Assembly: GCA_028278265.1 (NCBI GenBank)
Contig: JANQET010000480.1
Span: 1 to 42,424 of the forward strand
Reading direction: 5' to 3'
Source of the DNA: Myxococcota bacterium
GTDB taxonomy: Bacteria; Myxococcota_A; Polyangia; JAAYKL01
Length of the DNA: 42,424 nucleotides
Shown: piece after piece, positions 6,877 through 14,778 of the stretch
How positions within the stretch are numbered: position 1 is the first letter of the stretch
How the letters are laid out: each line of letters starts with the position of its first letter
Position numbers and translations under genes: made by a program
Notes under the pieces: model-generated
What the model was told of the DNA's origin: nothing
What the model saw: only the letters and a program-made list of their open reading frames with translations
Databases searched by the model: none

Positions 6877-8420
6877 CGTTCCTCCTTACCCCCTGCGTAC
6901 GGCCGCGAGCCGAGCTGAAACTGTTCGTGGTGAAAGCTCGCGTCTTGGGTCAAGATAATTTTTTTACCGATGCGATGCTGAAGCGCCTTGAGCGGTTTTG
7001 CCCCCTCCCCTTTGAGCACCTCGGCGACGTGGGGATGGATCTTCAGCTCGATGTCCCCCTTTATTTCGTCGAAGTGCCGCCGGACATCTCGCAGTGCCTC
7101 GTTGGCCACGGTGACCCGGGAGAGGATTTGGCCGGTGCCGTCACAGTACTGGCAAGGTTCGTGGAGGGTGCGACCCAGGCTGTCCACCGTGCGCTCGCGG
7201 GTCATCTCTACCAGGCCGAGTTGTGAAATCTTGACCACCGACGTTTTGGCCCGATCCGCCTGCAACACCTGCTTGAGCCGGGCGAGTACTTTGCGCCGGT
7301 TGCTCGACCGATCCATGTCGATCAGGTCGACCACGATCAGCCCACCGATGTTGCGAAATCGCAGCTGGTAGGCGATTTCATCCACTGCTTCGAGATTGGT
7401 ACGGGTAATCGTCTCCTCTTGGTCGCGGGCCCCCTTGCCCACGAAGCTGCCCGTGTTTACATCGATCGCGGTCAGTGCCTCCGCCTGATCGATGATCAGG
7501 TAGCCGCCCGACGGCAGCTCGACCCGGCGGGCCAGGGCGCGCTTGATCTCCCCTTCGATACCAAAGGCGTCGAAAATGGGCTCGTTGTCGTCATGCAGCT
7601 TGATCGCGTCGAGCCGGCTGGGCATCAGCCGATCCACGAACGAGCGGATCTTGTTGAAGACGGTTTTGTCGTCGACCACCAGCTCGGCCACATTGTCGTT
7701 CAGCCTGTCGCGGACCACCCGTAGGGGCAGGTCGAACTCGTCGTAGAGCAGCGCGGGCTTCTTGGCCTTTTTGTACTTTTGTGAGACATCGGACCACAAG
7801 TCGATCAGGTAGTTGGCATCGGAGGCGAGGGCATCGGCGCTGGCGCCGAGCGCCGCGGTTCGGGCGATCACCGCTCCGGACGAGGGGGAGATCCGCTTGA
7901 GAATCTTGGCCAACCGGCGGCGTTCGGTCTCGTCGGTGATCCGCTTGGAGATGCCGCCGTGATCTTTGTTGGGTAGAAACACCAAGTGGCGGCCGGGCAA
8001 GGAGATGTTCGCGGTCGCTCGGCACCCCTTGGTGCTGATCTCCCCCTTGGAAACTTGGACCACAACTGTTTCCCCTTCTCTGATCATATCGCGAATGCGT
8101 CGCGAGCGGTTCGACCGTGAAGAATTCGGCGAGCGGGATGATTTCCCCTTGTTCCCGCTGTCGTTTTCCAGCTCGAGCGCCTCCCCTTCGGCCTGAGAGA
8201 TATCGGAGACGTGCAAAAACGCATGCCGTTCCAACCCGATATCCACAAACGCCGCCTCCATGCCGGGGAGCACGCGGGTAACCTTGCCGCAGTAAACGTT
8301 GCCAACCGCCGAGCGCTGGTTGCGTCGCTCCACGAGCAGCTCGACGATCATTCCGTCTTCGATGATGGCGACTCGGGTTTCACCGAAATCGCTATTGATG
8401 ATGATGAGGTTCTGTCCCAT
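6873..8420 (-). CDS. rng: Ribonuclease G/E family endoribonuclease
   Basis: 515 aa, close to RNase G length. The S1 domain lies at about residues 36-130 (GNVYCGKVTRVLPGMEAAFVDIG, HAFLHVSD) and is interrupted by a Ser/Arg-rich insertion near residues 90-110 (SSRSPNSSRSNRSRR). The RNase H-like/DNase I-like catalytic core has the two metal-binding aspartates, D320 in TAIDVNTGSF and D365 in IVVDLIDMD. CQYCDGTG near 420 is the Zn-link motif, with the first CxxC position intact. The enzyme cuts single-stranded RNA 5'-end-dependently in rRNA maturation and mRNA decay. It lacks the long RNase E scaffold tail. It follows lolA after 168 nt, which hold a structured leader, and overlaps pilZ. Confidence 0.95.
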   Translation of the reverse strand: MGQNLIIINSDFGETRVAIIEDGMIVELLVERRNQRSAVGNVYCGKVTRVLPGMEAAFVDIGLERHAFLHVSDISQAEGEALELENDSGNKGKSSRSPNSSRSNRSRRIRDMIREGETVVVQVSKGEISTKGCRATANISLPGRHLVFLPNKDHGGISKRITDETERRRLAKILKRISPSSGAVIARTAALGASADALASDANYLIDLWSDVSQKYKKAKKPALLYDEFDLPLRVVRDRLNDNVAELVVDDKTVFNKIRSFVDRLMPSRLDAIKLHDDNEPIFDAFGIEGEIKRALARRVELPSGGYLIIDQAEALTAIDVNTGSFVGKGARDQEETITRTNLEAVDEIAYQLRFRNIGGLIVVDLIDMDRSSNRRKVLARLKQVLQADRAKTSVVKISQLGLVEMTRERTVDSLGRTLHEPCQYCDGTGQILSRVTVANEALRDVRRHFDEIKGDIELKIHPHVAEVLKGEGAKPLKALQHRIGKKIILTQDASFHHEQFQLGSRPYAGGKEER

Positions 8421-8453
8421 CTTTCACATTCCCACAAAACACGTCGAACCATA

Positions 8454-8569
8454 GGACTCGCGCAAAAATAACCTCCAACCTTAAAACTCGGCATTTATTC
8501 TTGTGCGAGCCCATAAAACGAAATCATCAGCCCTGAACAAAGGTACACTCTAGGTGAGGTTGGAGGCAA
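8454..8569 (-). promoter_or_regulatory. rng leader: promoter-like elements and two interleaved inverted repeats
   Basis: Read on the minus strand, TTGCCT (8569-8564) and TACCTT (8545-8540), 18 bp apart, form a weak promoter. CCTCCAACCT (8566-8557) pairs perfectly with AGGTTGGAGG (8481-8472). GGGCTCGCACAA (8512-8501) pairs with TTGCGCGAGTCC (8465-8454) at 11 of 12 positions including one G-U. The order B-A-B'-A' allows a pseudoknot or two exclusive folds. If the promoter is used, the first arm lies in its spacer and only the second pair is transcribed. Confidence 0.4.
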
Positions 8570-8588
8570 GCTTTACCCTGCCCGGGAT

Positions 8589-9281
8589 TCACGGGCGCAC
8601 GATTTGGGTTTTTCGCGGCGGGGTGAAGGTGAAGCGTCGGTTTCCGATTTTAGGATTGATCTCGATTTGACTCAGGGTAAAGCGGTTGACAATCCCGGCG
8701 TGATCGACGATCAGCACGCGGCCGAGGCTGGGGCAGCCCCCTTTGAGCCCCAGGACGATTTTTTGGACAAACGGATCGGGGGTACTCGGGATGAGGGCGA
8801 TCGAGGCCGGGCCCTCCCCCGGACGCGGGGCGCCCCCCAGGAAACGCGTGGTGAACGGCGCGTCGGGCGGCTGACGGGTCGATTGACCGGCAATAAAATC
8901 AAATAGATCCGGTAACAAGCTGTCCCGGGTGCGGCTTTTGACGGCGATGTTCGATGGGGGATGGTAGGACCACAGGACATGCCCGTTGGAAACGAGAAGA
9001 CCCTGGATTCCCGATCGGTACTGTAGGCGAAATCGCCGTTTGCGGCGGACCTCGATCGTCCCGGTCGCAGACGATTGGGGCTCGAGGGAGGAGCTGATAG
9101 ACTCCTGCTCGAATTGTGCGCGAACGCTGTGCACCCGTTCGAGGCAGTGACGGAGGTGGGCGAGCCACAGCTCGGCGGGGTTCTCGGACGGCGGAGACTG
9201 CTGCTCACCCATTGTCCTAACCGAAACGGCTAGGAGGCACACCCCCCAGAGCGCCGCGACCATAATTGGTGTCCGATTCAT
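8589..9281 (-). CDS. lolA: LolA-like outer-membrane lipoprotein carrier
   Basis: 230 aa from the ATG at 9281; the frame opens further upstream, but this Met begins a signal peptide (MNRTPIMVAALWGVCLLAVS). The body matches LolA: CLERVHSVRAQFEQES (about 50-65), GTIEVRRKRRFRLQY, LLVSNGHVLWSYHPPSN, DLFDFIAGQ, then a C-terminal half-barrel (VLIVDHAGIVNRFTLSQIEIN, RRFTFTPPRK). LolA shuttles lipoproteins through the periplasm from LolCDE to the outer membrane. This fits a genome with several lipoproteins in this window. It is slightly divergent and somewhat longer than E. coli LolA. It lies upstream of rng on the same strand; no LolB is expected in this group. Confidence 0.85.
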   Translation of the reverse strand: MNRTPIMVAALWGVCLLAVSVRTMGEQQSPPSENPAELWLAHLRHCLERVHSVRAQFEQESISSSLEPQSSATGTIEVRRKRRFRLQYRSGIQGLLVSNGHVLWSYHPPSNIAVKSRTRDSLLPDLFDFIAGQSTRQPPDAPFTTRFLGGAPRPGEGPASIALIPSTPDPFVQKIVLGLKGGCPSLGRVLIVDHAGIVNRFTLSQIEINPKIGNRRFTFTPPRKTQIVRP

Positions 9282-9669
9282 TTCGGGACCATCATTGCAG
9301 CGCCCGCGGCGTCTGTCCAGTATTGACGTCAACCGGGGCATCTGAGGGGGAGTCAAGGGTCGGGGTCCAAACACCTATATAATGACAATGGTTCCTTATA
9401 TTTGATCCCTAAGAAGCAGCCAGCGAATTTGCATGAGCCCTCTTGAAGGGGCATCCGCAAGGGATTGCCCCTTCAATAATTTCAAATGACTACGTGTAGG
9501 GGTAGCCCTTGCGGCTACCCGTGAAACCGAGCATCGGCGTTGCTCCTCAGGTACCATTGATTGGGACTGGACACCGAGCACACTTTTTTTCAATCGCATC
9601 AAATTGTGGACGCGGGCTTGGGCCTGTGATATGGGAGTACCGCAATGGCCAAATGGTAGCGATGCGAAA
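9282..9669. other. Intergenic region with palindromic repeats, no clear gene
   Basis: No supported coding sequence apart from a possible N-terminal extension of the next gene (in-frame starts at 9604 and 9631, neither with a ribosome site). The centre holds a pair of related hairpins at 9443-9520. It includes ACCTATATAATGACA near 9371-9385, which contains a TATAAT on the plus strand. Confidence 0.55.
9443..9520. repeat. Inverted pair of REP-like palindromes (BIME-like)
   Basis: Hairpin 1: TTGAAGGGGCA (9443-9453) pairs with TGCCCCTTCAA (9466-9476). Hairpin 2: GGGTAGCC (9500-9507) pairs with GGCTACCC (9513-9520) and is preceded directly by GTAG (9496-9499), the foot tetranucleotide typical of RAYT-mobilised REP sequences. 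The reverse complement of hairpin 1 shares the centre CCCTTGCGG with hairpin 2, so the two are inverted, diverged copies of one element. CTAC-GT-GTAG (9490-9499) sits between them. Confidence 0.6.
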
Positions 9670-10164
9670 ATGAACCGAAATAGCCCAAACTATTACAAAT
9701 CCCCGGACCTGGTTGAAACGCGGATCATCGCCGAGTTCGAAAACCCGGACCGGGCCGAGCACGCCAAGACGACGGTGGACGGGCTGCTGGACAATGCCCG
9801 CCGGGATGTCGAATACGCGGTGCAGATGGGCGGCGGTGCAACCGAAAGCCGATGTGTGGCGCAGATTTACGAGCGCTACGGTCTCGGCCGGAGCATCGAT
9901 TGGGAGCCGGGCCACATGCCAACAGTGTCGGGACGGGAGATCATCTGGGATGTCCCGGCGAGCTACAGTGTCGAAGAGGCCTACACCCTGCTGTCGACCC
10001 TCGGCGCCAAGGATGTCGCTGTCCAGGATTTGGCCGGAGAGTCCTGGCAGGATGCGCCGCACCCGATGGATCTCGCTGTTTTCGACGACGACTGCGAAGG
10101 GGCCGATTGTACCCCCTTCGAGCCGGTCTACTCCTCGATTTTACACAAAAAAACCTTGCATTAA
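9670..10164 (+). CDS. Hypothetical protein, unrecognised
   Basis: 164 aa from the ATG at 9670; longer starts exist at 9631 (ATG) and 9604 (TTG), none with a clear ribosome site, so the start is uncertain. The product is soluble and acidic near the C-terminus (FDDDCEGADCTPFEP). It has an alpha/beta-looking core: VETRIIAEFENPDRAEHAKTT resembles a ferredoxin-like beta-alpha unit, and a second similar unit may be EIIWDVPASYSVEEAYTLLS. No signal peptide or membrane segment. I do not recognise the family. It converges with the CbiQ gene, and the two share the sequence TTAA for both stop codons. Confidence 0.6.
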   Translation: MNRNSPNYYKSPDLVETRIIAEFENPDRAEHAKTTVDGLLDNARRDVEYAVQMGGGATESRCVAQIYERYGLGRSIDWEPGHMPTVSGREIIWDVPASYSVEEAYTLLSTLGAKDVAVQDLAGESWQDAPHPMDLAVFDDDCEGADCTPFEPVYSSILHKKTLH

Positions 10165-10922
10165 ATCGGTAGCACGCCTCGTACGAACAGGTGCACAGCG
10201 GTGGTGTAGATGACGGTCAGCACGACCAGTGCAACCGCCGAGCCGGTGAACCGCCTGAGCTCAGGGGTGGGAAATTCTCCAGTAAACCCGCGCAGCTCCA
10301 TCGCCAGTTGAACCGAACGGGCCCGTTTCAAGGTCCGCGTCAGGAGATTGCCGGCCATCGCACCCCACAGGCTCAACGGGGGAAACCGAGCACCGCCGCG
10401 CAGGTGAAATGCGCGCAGCATCGTTTTGAACTGACCCAGGAGCAGGTAGAAATAGCGATAGACCAACATGGTCACCGCGGTCAAAGCGCGGGGGACGCCG
10501 AAGAAATTGGCGCTGCGGGCAATATCGGCCAACGGAGTGGAGGCCGACAAAACCAGCAGGGCGCCGACCACCGCGACAAAGCGCAGGAGGATCGAACCGA
10601 AGATCAACCAACCGCTGGAGAGGGAGAGACCCAGACCGATTTCAACGGGTTGTCGTTCGATTAGCGGGGCCCAGATACCCACGGCGATGACAAAGGGGGA
10701 GACCAGGGCCAGCCGAACCAAAAGGGGGCGAAAAGGGATCCCCCCGATGGCGCCAAGGGTCACCGGTAACAGCAGGTGTAATGCCGGTCCGAGGAGATCG
10801 CCGGGTGGCAGGGCTGCTGCCGAGAAGACCAAGAGAAAGGAAGCCAGCACCTTGCCGCGGGGATCGACGCGGTGGAGCGGGCTGTCCCCCTGGGCCATGC
10901 TCTCAATCGTCAATGGTGCCAT
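10161..10922 (-). CDS. cbiQ: CbiQ/EcfT-type energy-coupling-factor transporter permease
   Basis: 253 aa, an inner-membrane protein with about five to six hydrophobic segments (VLASFLLVFSAAAL, LLPVTLGAIGG, LALVSPFVIAVGIW, FGSILLRFVAVVGALLVL, AVALVVLTVIYTTAVHLF). The cytoplasmic coupling region carries the two EcfT signatures in variant form: RAFHLRGG near residue 170 and AMELRGF near 212, which contact the ATPases. The start MAPLTIESMAQGDSPLHRVDPRGKV is typical of CbiQ of cobalt/nickel uptake systems. The partners CbiM/NikM (substrate binding) and CbiO/NikO (ATPase) are not next to it. A nickel role would suit the hyp genes 7 kb away, but the sequence does not prove the substrate. Confidence 0.85.
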   Translation of the reverse strand: MAPLTIESMAQGDSPLHRVDPRGKVLASFLLVFSAAALPPGDLLGPALHLLLPVTLGAIGGIPFRPLLVRLALVSPFVIAVGIWAPLIERQPVEIGLGLSLSSGWLIFGSILLRFVAVVGALLVLSASTPLADIARSANFFGVPRALTAVTMLVYRYFYLLLGQFKTMLRAFHLRGGARFPPLSLWGAMAGNLLTRTLKRARSVQLAMELRGFTGEFPTPELRRFTGSAVALVVLTVIYTTAVHLFVRGVLPI

Positions 10923-10993
10923 CTCCAGAAGCTATAGCACGAGTCGGGTGGGGCAGACCAATTCCCTTGGGGCCGAGGGATGAACCGTCGCTG

Positions 10994-11023
10994 TTGACAA
11001 TGGCGGCGGCGCTGCACTACCGT
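10994..11023 (+). promoter_or_regulatory. purM promoter, near-leaderless
   Basis: TTGACA (10994-10999), an 18-bp spacer and TACCGT (11018-11023) lie before purM. The -10 ends 10 nt before the ATG at 11034, so the transcript would start within a few bases of it. No Shine-Dalgarno sequence is present in the gap. Confidence 0.55.
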
Positions 11024-11033
11024 CTCGTTCACC

Positions 11034-12077
11034 ATGACGAAGAAGATTACCTACAAAGACGCCGGCGTGGATATCGACGCCGGTGAGGCCCTGGTGGAAA
11101 AAATCAAACCGGCGGTACAATCGACCCAGCGGTCGGAGGTGCTCAGCGGCGTCGGCGGGTTCGCATCGTTGGTGGCTGTACCGGACGGCTATCGAAAGCC
11201 GGTATTGGTTTCCGGCACGGACGGTGTGGGAACCAAGCTCAAAATAGCTTTCGAGATCAACGATCATCGAACAGTCGGCATCGATCTGGTGGCCATGTGC
11301 GCCAATGACGTGCTGGCGGTGGGTGCGGCGCCGTTGTTCTTTCTCGATTACTACGCCTGCAGCCAGCTGCAGCCCGATGCGGCCGCCCAAGTGGTGTTGG
11401 GCATCGCCGAGGGGTGCAGACAGGCCGGCTGCGCCCTGGTCGGTGGTGAAACCGCCGAGCTGCCGGGATTCTATCAAACCGGGGAGTACGATTTGGCCGG
11501 GTTTGTGGTGGGAGTGGTCGAGCAGGACGCGGTGATCGATGGGCGAAAGGTCACTGAGGGAGACGCGGTAATCGGCTTGGGTTCCAGCGGAGTGCACTCC
11601 AATGGATTTTCCCTGGTCCGCGCGGTGGTCGATCGAGCCCAGATGTCATTGGAAGCAACCCCCCCCGGATTCGAAAAACCATTGGGCCAGGTGCTGCTCG
11701 AACCGACGCGGATTTACGCCAAGGTAGTGCACGGTTTGCTCGACAAGGTGGAGGTGCGCGCCCTGGCCCATATCACCGGCGGCGGCCTCTTGGAGAACAT
11801 TCCGCGAACCCTCCCCAACGGACTGGGAGTGCGGTTAACCGCGGGTTGGCCTGTCCCGCCGATCTTTCAGTGGATTGCCGAGCAGGGCCCCGTGGAACCC
11901 CAGGAGATGCTGCGCACCTTTAATATGGGGATCGGTATGACCGTCGTCATAGCTGAGGAGCAGGTCACGAGAGCCCTACAGATGTTGAAGAACAGCGAGA
12001 TGGAGGCACAGGTCATCGGCCGGGTGGTCCCGGTCGGTGCAGATGAGCCCCGGGTGATCATCGAGGGGGTTGTTTGA
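11034..12077 (+). CDS. purM: Phosphoribosylformylglycinamidine cyclo-ligase (AIR synthetase)
   Basis: 347 aa, full family length. It converts FGAM to AIR with ATP in purine synthesis. It begins TKKITYKDAGVDIDAGEALV, the standard PurM start. The ATP-binding loop GTDGVGTKLKIA is near residues 59-70, followed by GIDLVAMCANDVLAVGAAPLFFLDYYA, the GGETAELPGFY segment near 136-146, SSGVHSNGFSLVR near 183-195, and AHITGGGLLENIPR near 243-256. The C-terminal half matches the AIRS C domain. It has no ribosome-binding site and its promoter -10 is 10 nt upstream. The stop overlaps the TTG start of the next gene (TTGA). No other purine genes are in the window. Confidence 0.96.
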   Translation: MTKKITYKDAGVDIDAGEALVEKIKPAVQSTQRSEVLSGVGGFASLVAVPDGYRKPVLVSGTDGVGTKLKIAFEINDHRTVGIDLVAMCANDVLAVGAAPLFFLDYYACSQLQPDAAAQVVLGIAEGCRQAGCALVGGETAELPGFYQTGEYDLAGFVVGVVEQDAVIDGRKVTEGDAVIGLGSSGVHSNGFSLVRAVVDRAQMSLEATPPGFEKPLGQVLLEPTRIYAKVVHGLLDKVEVRALAHITGGGLLENIPRTLPNGLGVRLTAGWPVPPIFQWIAEQGPVEPQEMLRTFNMGIGMTVVIAEEQVTRALQMLKNSEMEAQVIGRVVPVGADEPRVIIEGVV

Positions 12078-13588
12078 CCACCCAATACTATGATGTGGTC
12101 GTGATCGGAATGGAGTTGGGACCGCTGACCGCGGGTGCCCTGCTGGCCAAACGGGGATTTCGTGTATTGGTCGTCGGGCAGGAAGCACCGGCGGATCGTT
12201 ACAGCTGTTTGGGTTACCAGTTCTCCCGCCGACCGTTTGTGCTCACCTGCGCCGAATCGCCGGTGCTGCACCGCGTCCTCAAGGAGTTGAGCCTGGGCCA
12301 GCTCTACCAGCGGCTCATCGAGACGACCGGTCCGGCCTACCAAGTGGTAACGCCGAAAGTTCGATTGGATGTGACCTCGGACACTTCGGTCCTGAAACGG
12401 GAATTCGCTCGGGAATTCCCCCGAGCCGCCGCGGTCGCGGATCAGATTTTTGAAACACTCGGTCGAATTGACGGGGAGATCAACAAATTCCTGGCCAACA
12501 ACTTGGTCATTCCCCCTGAGTCCTTTTTTGAAAAACGGGAGTACGTCCGCGCCGAAGTGCAAAATCCGTTTCGCTCCCTTCGGGATACGGACTTGTTGGG
12601 CCAGTTCGATCTGGAGCCGGAGTTTCGGCGATTTTTGGAAATCCCGGTGGCGATGGAGACCGCCGGCGGTTCGTCCGTGTCTCCGTTTGTGCACTACCGC
12701 CTGATGAGCAGCTGGCTGTTCAACTGTCGCCAGATCAAAGGGGGACGGGATGGGTTCCGCAAGCTGCTCGCCGACCGTATCGTCGGGCAAGGGGGGGATC
12801 TGCATCCCCTGCAACAGGTGGCCGAAATCGCTGTCACCAAAGGGCGGGTGAACGGCATTCGGTTGGCCGGCCGAGAAGAGCTGATCGGCTGTCAGGTGGT
12901 ATTGACCGATCTCGCGCTCTCGGGGATCAAGGCGTTGATCCCCCCTAGTGCCTGGCCCAAGAAATTCTCAGAGTTGGGCGAGAAGTCCGATCGCCCCGCC
13001 CTGGGCTATGCGATCAACCTCGGTGTGGACCGAATGGTGATTCCGGCTGGGTTGGGACACACCGCATTTGTCTCGTTTGGGCCGGATTTCGGCGACGAGT
13101 TGCTGCGGGTGGAGCAAATACCCCAGTTGGATCAGGACAAAGCGGCGCTTCATGTCTCCTGCACAGTGGCCGAGGACGAGCAGAACTCGATTCACTCCGG
13201 TCAATTGCGGGACGCGATTCTCGATCGACTTCGCTGGCTGGTGCCGTTCTTGGACCACCATCTGCGGGTAATTCACTCCCCGTACGACGGATTCGGTCCG
13301 ATTGATCTCGTCGGTGATGCCAAAGGGGAGGCACCGGCGGTACCCCACACCGAAGATATTCCCCGCTGGGTGTTGCGACAACCGCCGGTCGGGAAATCGT
13401 TGGGGGCCGAGAGTTTACACTATCGCTCCGGGATCAAGGGGTTGTTGTTTTCGGGCTCGCAGGTGCTCACCGGTTTGGGCTCCGAAGGGGAGCTGCTCGC
13501 CGCGTGGGGGGCGGCGCGCATCGCCGGAAAGACCGATCCCAAGCGGGAGCGCCTGGTCCGCTCGATGCGATCAAAAGTGGAACTGTAG
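12074..13588 (+). CDS. FAD/NAD(P)-dependent oxidoreductase, phytoene-desaturase-like
   Basis: 504 aa with a TTG start overlapping the purM stop (TTGA) and a GAGGGGG stretch just upstream. The N-terminal Rossmann segment YYDVVVIGMELGPLTAGALLAKRGFRVLVVGQE is a dinucleotide-binding fold in which the usual GxGxxG reads GMELGP, a noticeable change at the first glycines. The C-terminal segment, GIKGLLFSGSQVLTGLGSEGELLAAWGAARIAG (about 453-485), is the second FAD-contact region of the amine-oxidase/phytoene-desaturase type. The middle is not recognised and no substrate can be given. Translational coupling to purM is probably genomic economy rather than shared pathway. Confidence 0.75.
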   Translation: MTTQYYDVVVIGMELGPLTAGALLAKRGFRVLVVGQEAPADRYSCLGYQFSRRPFVLTCAESPVLHRVLKELSLGQLYQRLIETTGPAYQVVTPKVRLDVTSDTSVLKREFAREFPRAAAVADQIFETLGRIDGEINKFLANNLVIPPESFFEKREYVRAEVQNPFRSLRDTDLLGQFDLEPEFRRFLEIPVAMETAGGSSVSPFVHYRLMSSWLFNCRQIKGGRDGFRKLLADRIVGQGGDLHPLQQVAEIAVTKGRVNGIRLAGREELIGCQVVLTDLALSGIKALIPPSAWPKKFSELGEKSDRPALGYAINLGVDRMVIPAGLGHTAFVSFGPDFGDELLRVEQIPQLDQDKAALHVSCTVAEDEQNSIHSGQLRDAILDRLRWLVPFLDHHLRVIHSPYDGFGPIDLVGDAKGEAPAVPHTEDIPRWVLRQPPVGKSLGAESLHYRSGIKGLLFSGSQVLTGLGSEGELLAAWGAARIAGKTDPKRERLVRSMRSKVEL

Positions 13589-13694
13589 TCAGTATTTTCC
13601 ATCTAGGTGCAAGATTATTCAGATTCCTCCCGTTGAAGTGCGGGGCCCCATCCCCTGTTCGGCTGGCCAGAAAATCGGGTGCCCCTCCGTTGCG

Positions 13695-14112
13695 ATGAAC
13701 AACATGCTCGCCGATACGGAGATCGATCCGGATTGGTGGGCCGTCACACTCAACACTGATCGCTGGTTCAACTCCGGGGGCACGCCGATGATCTGGTCCG
13801 GCGGTACGGAACGGTACAACGTCGCCCTCCACGAGGGGGGGCACACCTTCCACGGCCTGGCCGATGAATACACCCAACCGCATCGGCGAAGCCATCGATC
13901 GGGGTCGCGCTGGGGGGGCCCGTCGACTTCTCGTTGAACTGGATCAGAGCACCGCTGACCTCCGCCCTGAAGCCGAAGGGCTGATGCGCGCCGTCGAATG
14001 TCTTGAAAATCCCGGCGCCGGCGCCCGCCACAATGCCCGAGCCTTTCTCGCCGGTCATCGCGGTGTGTTGGGTCGCAAGCGGATCGCCCGCCTCTGCTTC
14101 AACAACGAATAA
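13695..14112 (+). pseudogene. Decayed M64-like zinc metalloprotease remnant
   Basis: In one plus-strand frame, from about 13695 to 13890, the translation reads MNNMLADTEIDPDWWAVTLN, ...SGGTERYNVALHEGGHTFHG and LADEYT. HEGGHTFHGLADEY fits the HExxH...GLxDEY zinc site of the M64 (IgA-peptidase-like) family. There is no start, signal or upstream domain in that frame: upstream it runs out of frame through the end of the oxidoreductase gene. After LADEYT the frame soon ends at 13937. Another frame is open from 13864 to 14112 but I do not recognise its product. This looks like a small fragment of a formerly much larger secreted protease. A short unrelated gene at 13864-14112 cannot be excluded. Confidence 0.5.
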
Positions 14113-14763
14113 TCACTCGTCCAGTCGGGCGACGAAGATATCCTCGGCCACATCCCGGTTGATCGCCAACTCGGTCCCCTCGAAGCGAATGCAGTAGGCC
14201 GGTGAGGTCTGGTGCAGCTCGATCACCGTTCCGGCGGTGAGACCGAACGAAGAGAGTCGGTGCAGCCGTTGGTGGTGTTTGGGCTTGATGTAGGTGATGC
14301 GTCCCCGAGTACCGGGTTGCATCTGGGTCAGGTTGACCACCACGGTGGAGGCCACCGTGCGCCCCGCGGTACAGCAGCGCCCCGGAGGGATCGATTTGCC
14401 GTCCGGACAGATCGTCGGATGGCCCAGCAGGGTACAGATCGCCTGCTCCACCTCGGGCAGGAGGGTGTGCTCCACCTCACAGGCAATTGCTTCGCGGCGC
14501 TCGGCGTCCAGATCAAGAATTGTGGCAAACAGCGACTCGGCCAGTCGGTGCCGTCGCACCACACTCTTGGCCTGTTCCTCTCCCTTCGGGGTGAACCGCA
14601 GGGAGGTGCCTTCCCGGGTGATCAACTCGCGCTTTTCGAGCAGTTGGAGGTCGTCGGAGGTGACTTGATCCGGGCAAATCCGTTGGACCGCCTCGAGGGT
14701 GGCGTCCCCCTGCTCCACCGCCTTCCAAATCGACTCGAGAATCTCTTCGATCATTCGTTTCAT
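14113..14763 (-). CDS. DtxR-family metal-dependent repressor fused to FeoA domain
   Basis: 216 aa. Residues 1-65 are a winged-helix domain (VTSDDLQLLEKRELITREG, LRFTPKGEEQA). RRHRLAESLF carries H72, and CEVEH gives C95, E98 and H99, matching metal ligands of DtxR (H79, C102, E105, H106). GHPTICPDG is the usual DtxR dimer-domain signature. From about residue 144 a FeoA/SH3-like domain follows (TRGRITYIKP, LSSFGLTAGTVIELHQ, VAEDIFVARL). It should sense Fe2+ or Mn2+ and repress iron uptake genes. It is 15 nt downstream of feoB on the same strand, so it probably autoregulates the operon. No separate feoA is present, so the fused domain could also serve FeoB. Confidence 0.88.
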   Translation of the reverse strand: MKRMIEEILESIWKAVEQGDATLEAVQRICPDQVTSDDLQLLEKRELITREGTSLRFTPKGEEQAKSVVRRHRLAESLFATILDLDAERREAIACEVEHTLLPEVEQAICTLLGHPTICPDGKSIPPGRCCTAGRTVASTVVVNLTQMQPGTRGRITYIKPKHHQRLHRLSSFGLTAGTVIELHQTSPAYCIRFEGTELAINRDVAEDIFVARLDE

Positions 14764-14778
14764 CGAATGTGCTCCCTA

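Noticed and set aside
13864-14112. Short plus-strand gene of 82 codons
   Set aside because: It has no ribosome site or recognised domain and overlaps the decayed protease; listed with the pseudogene instead.
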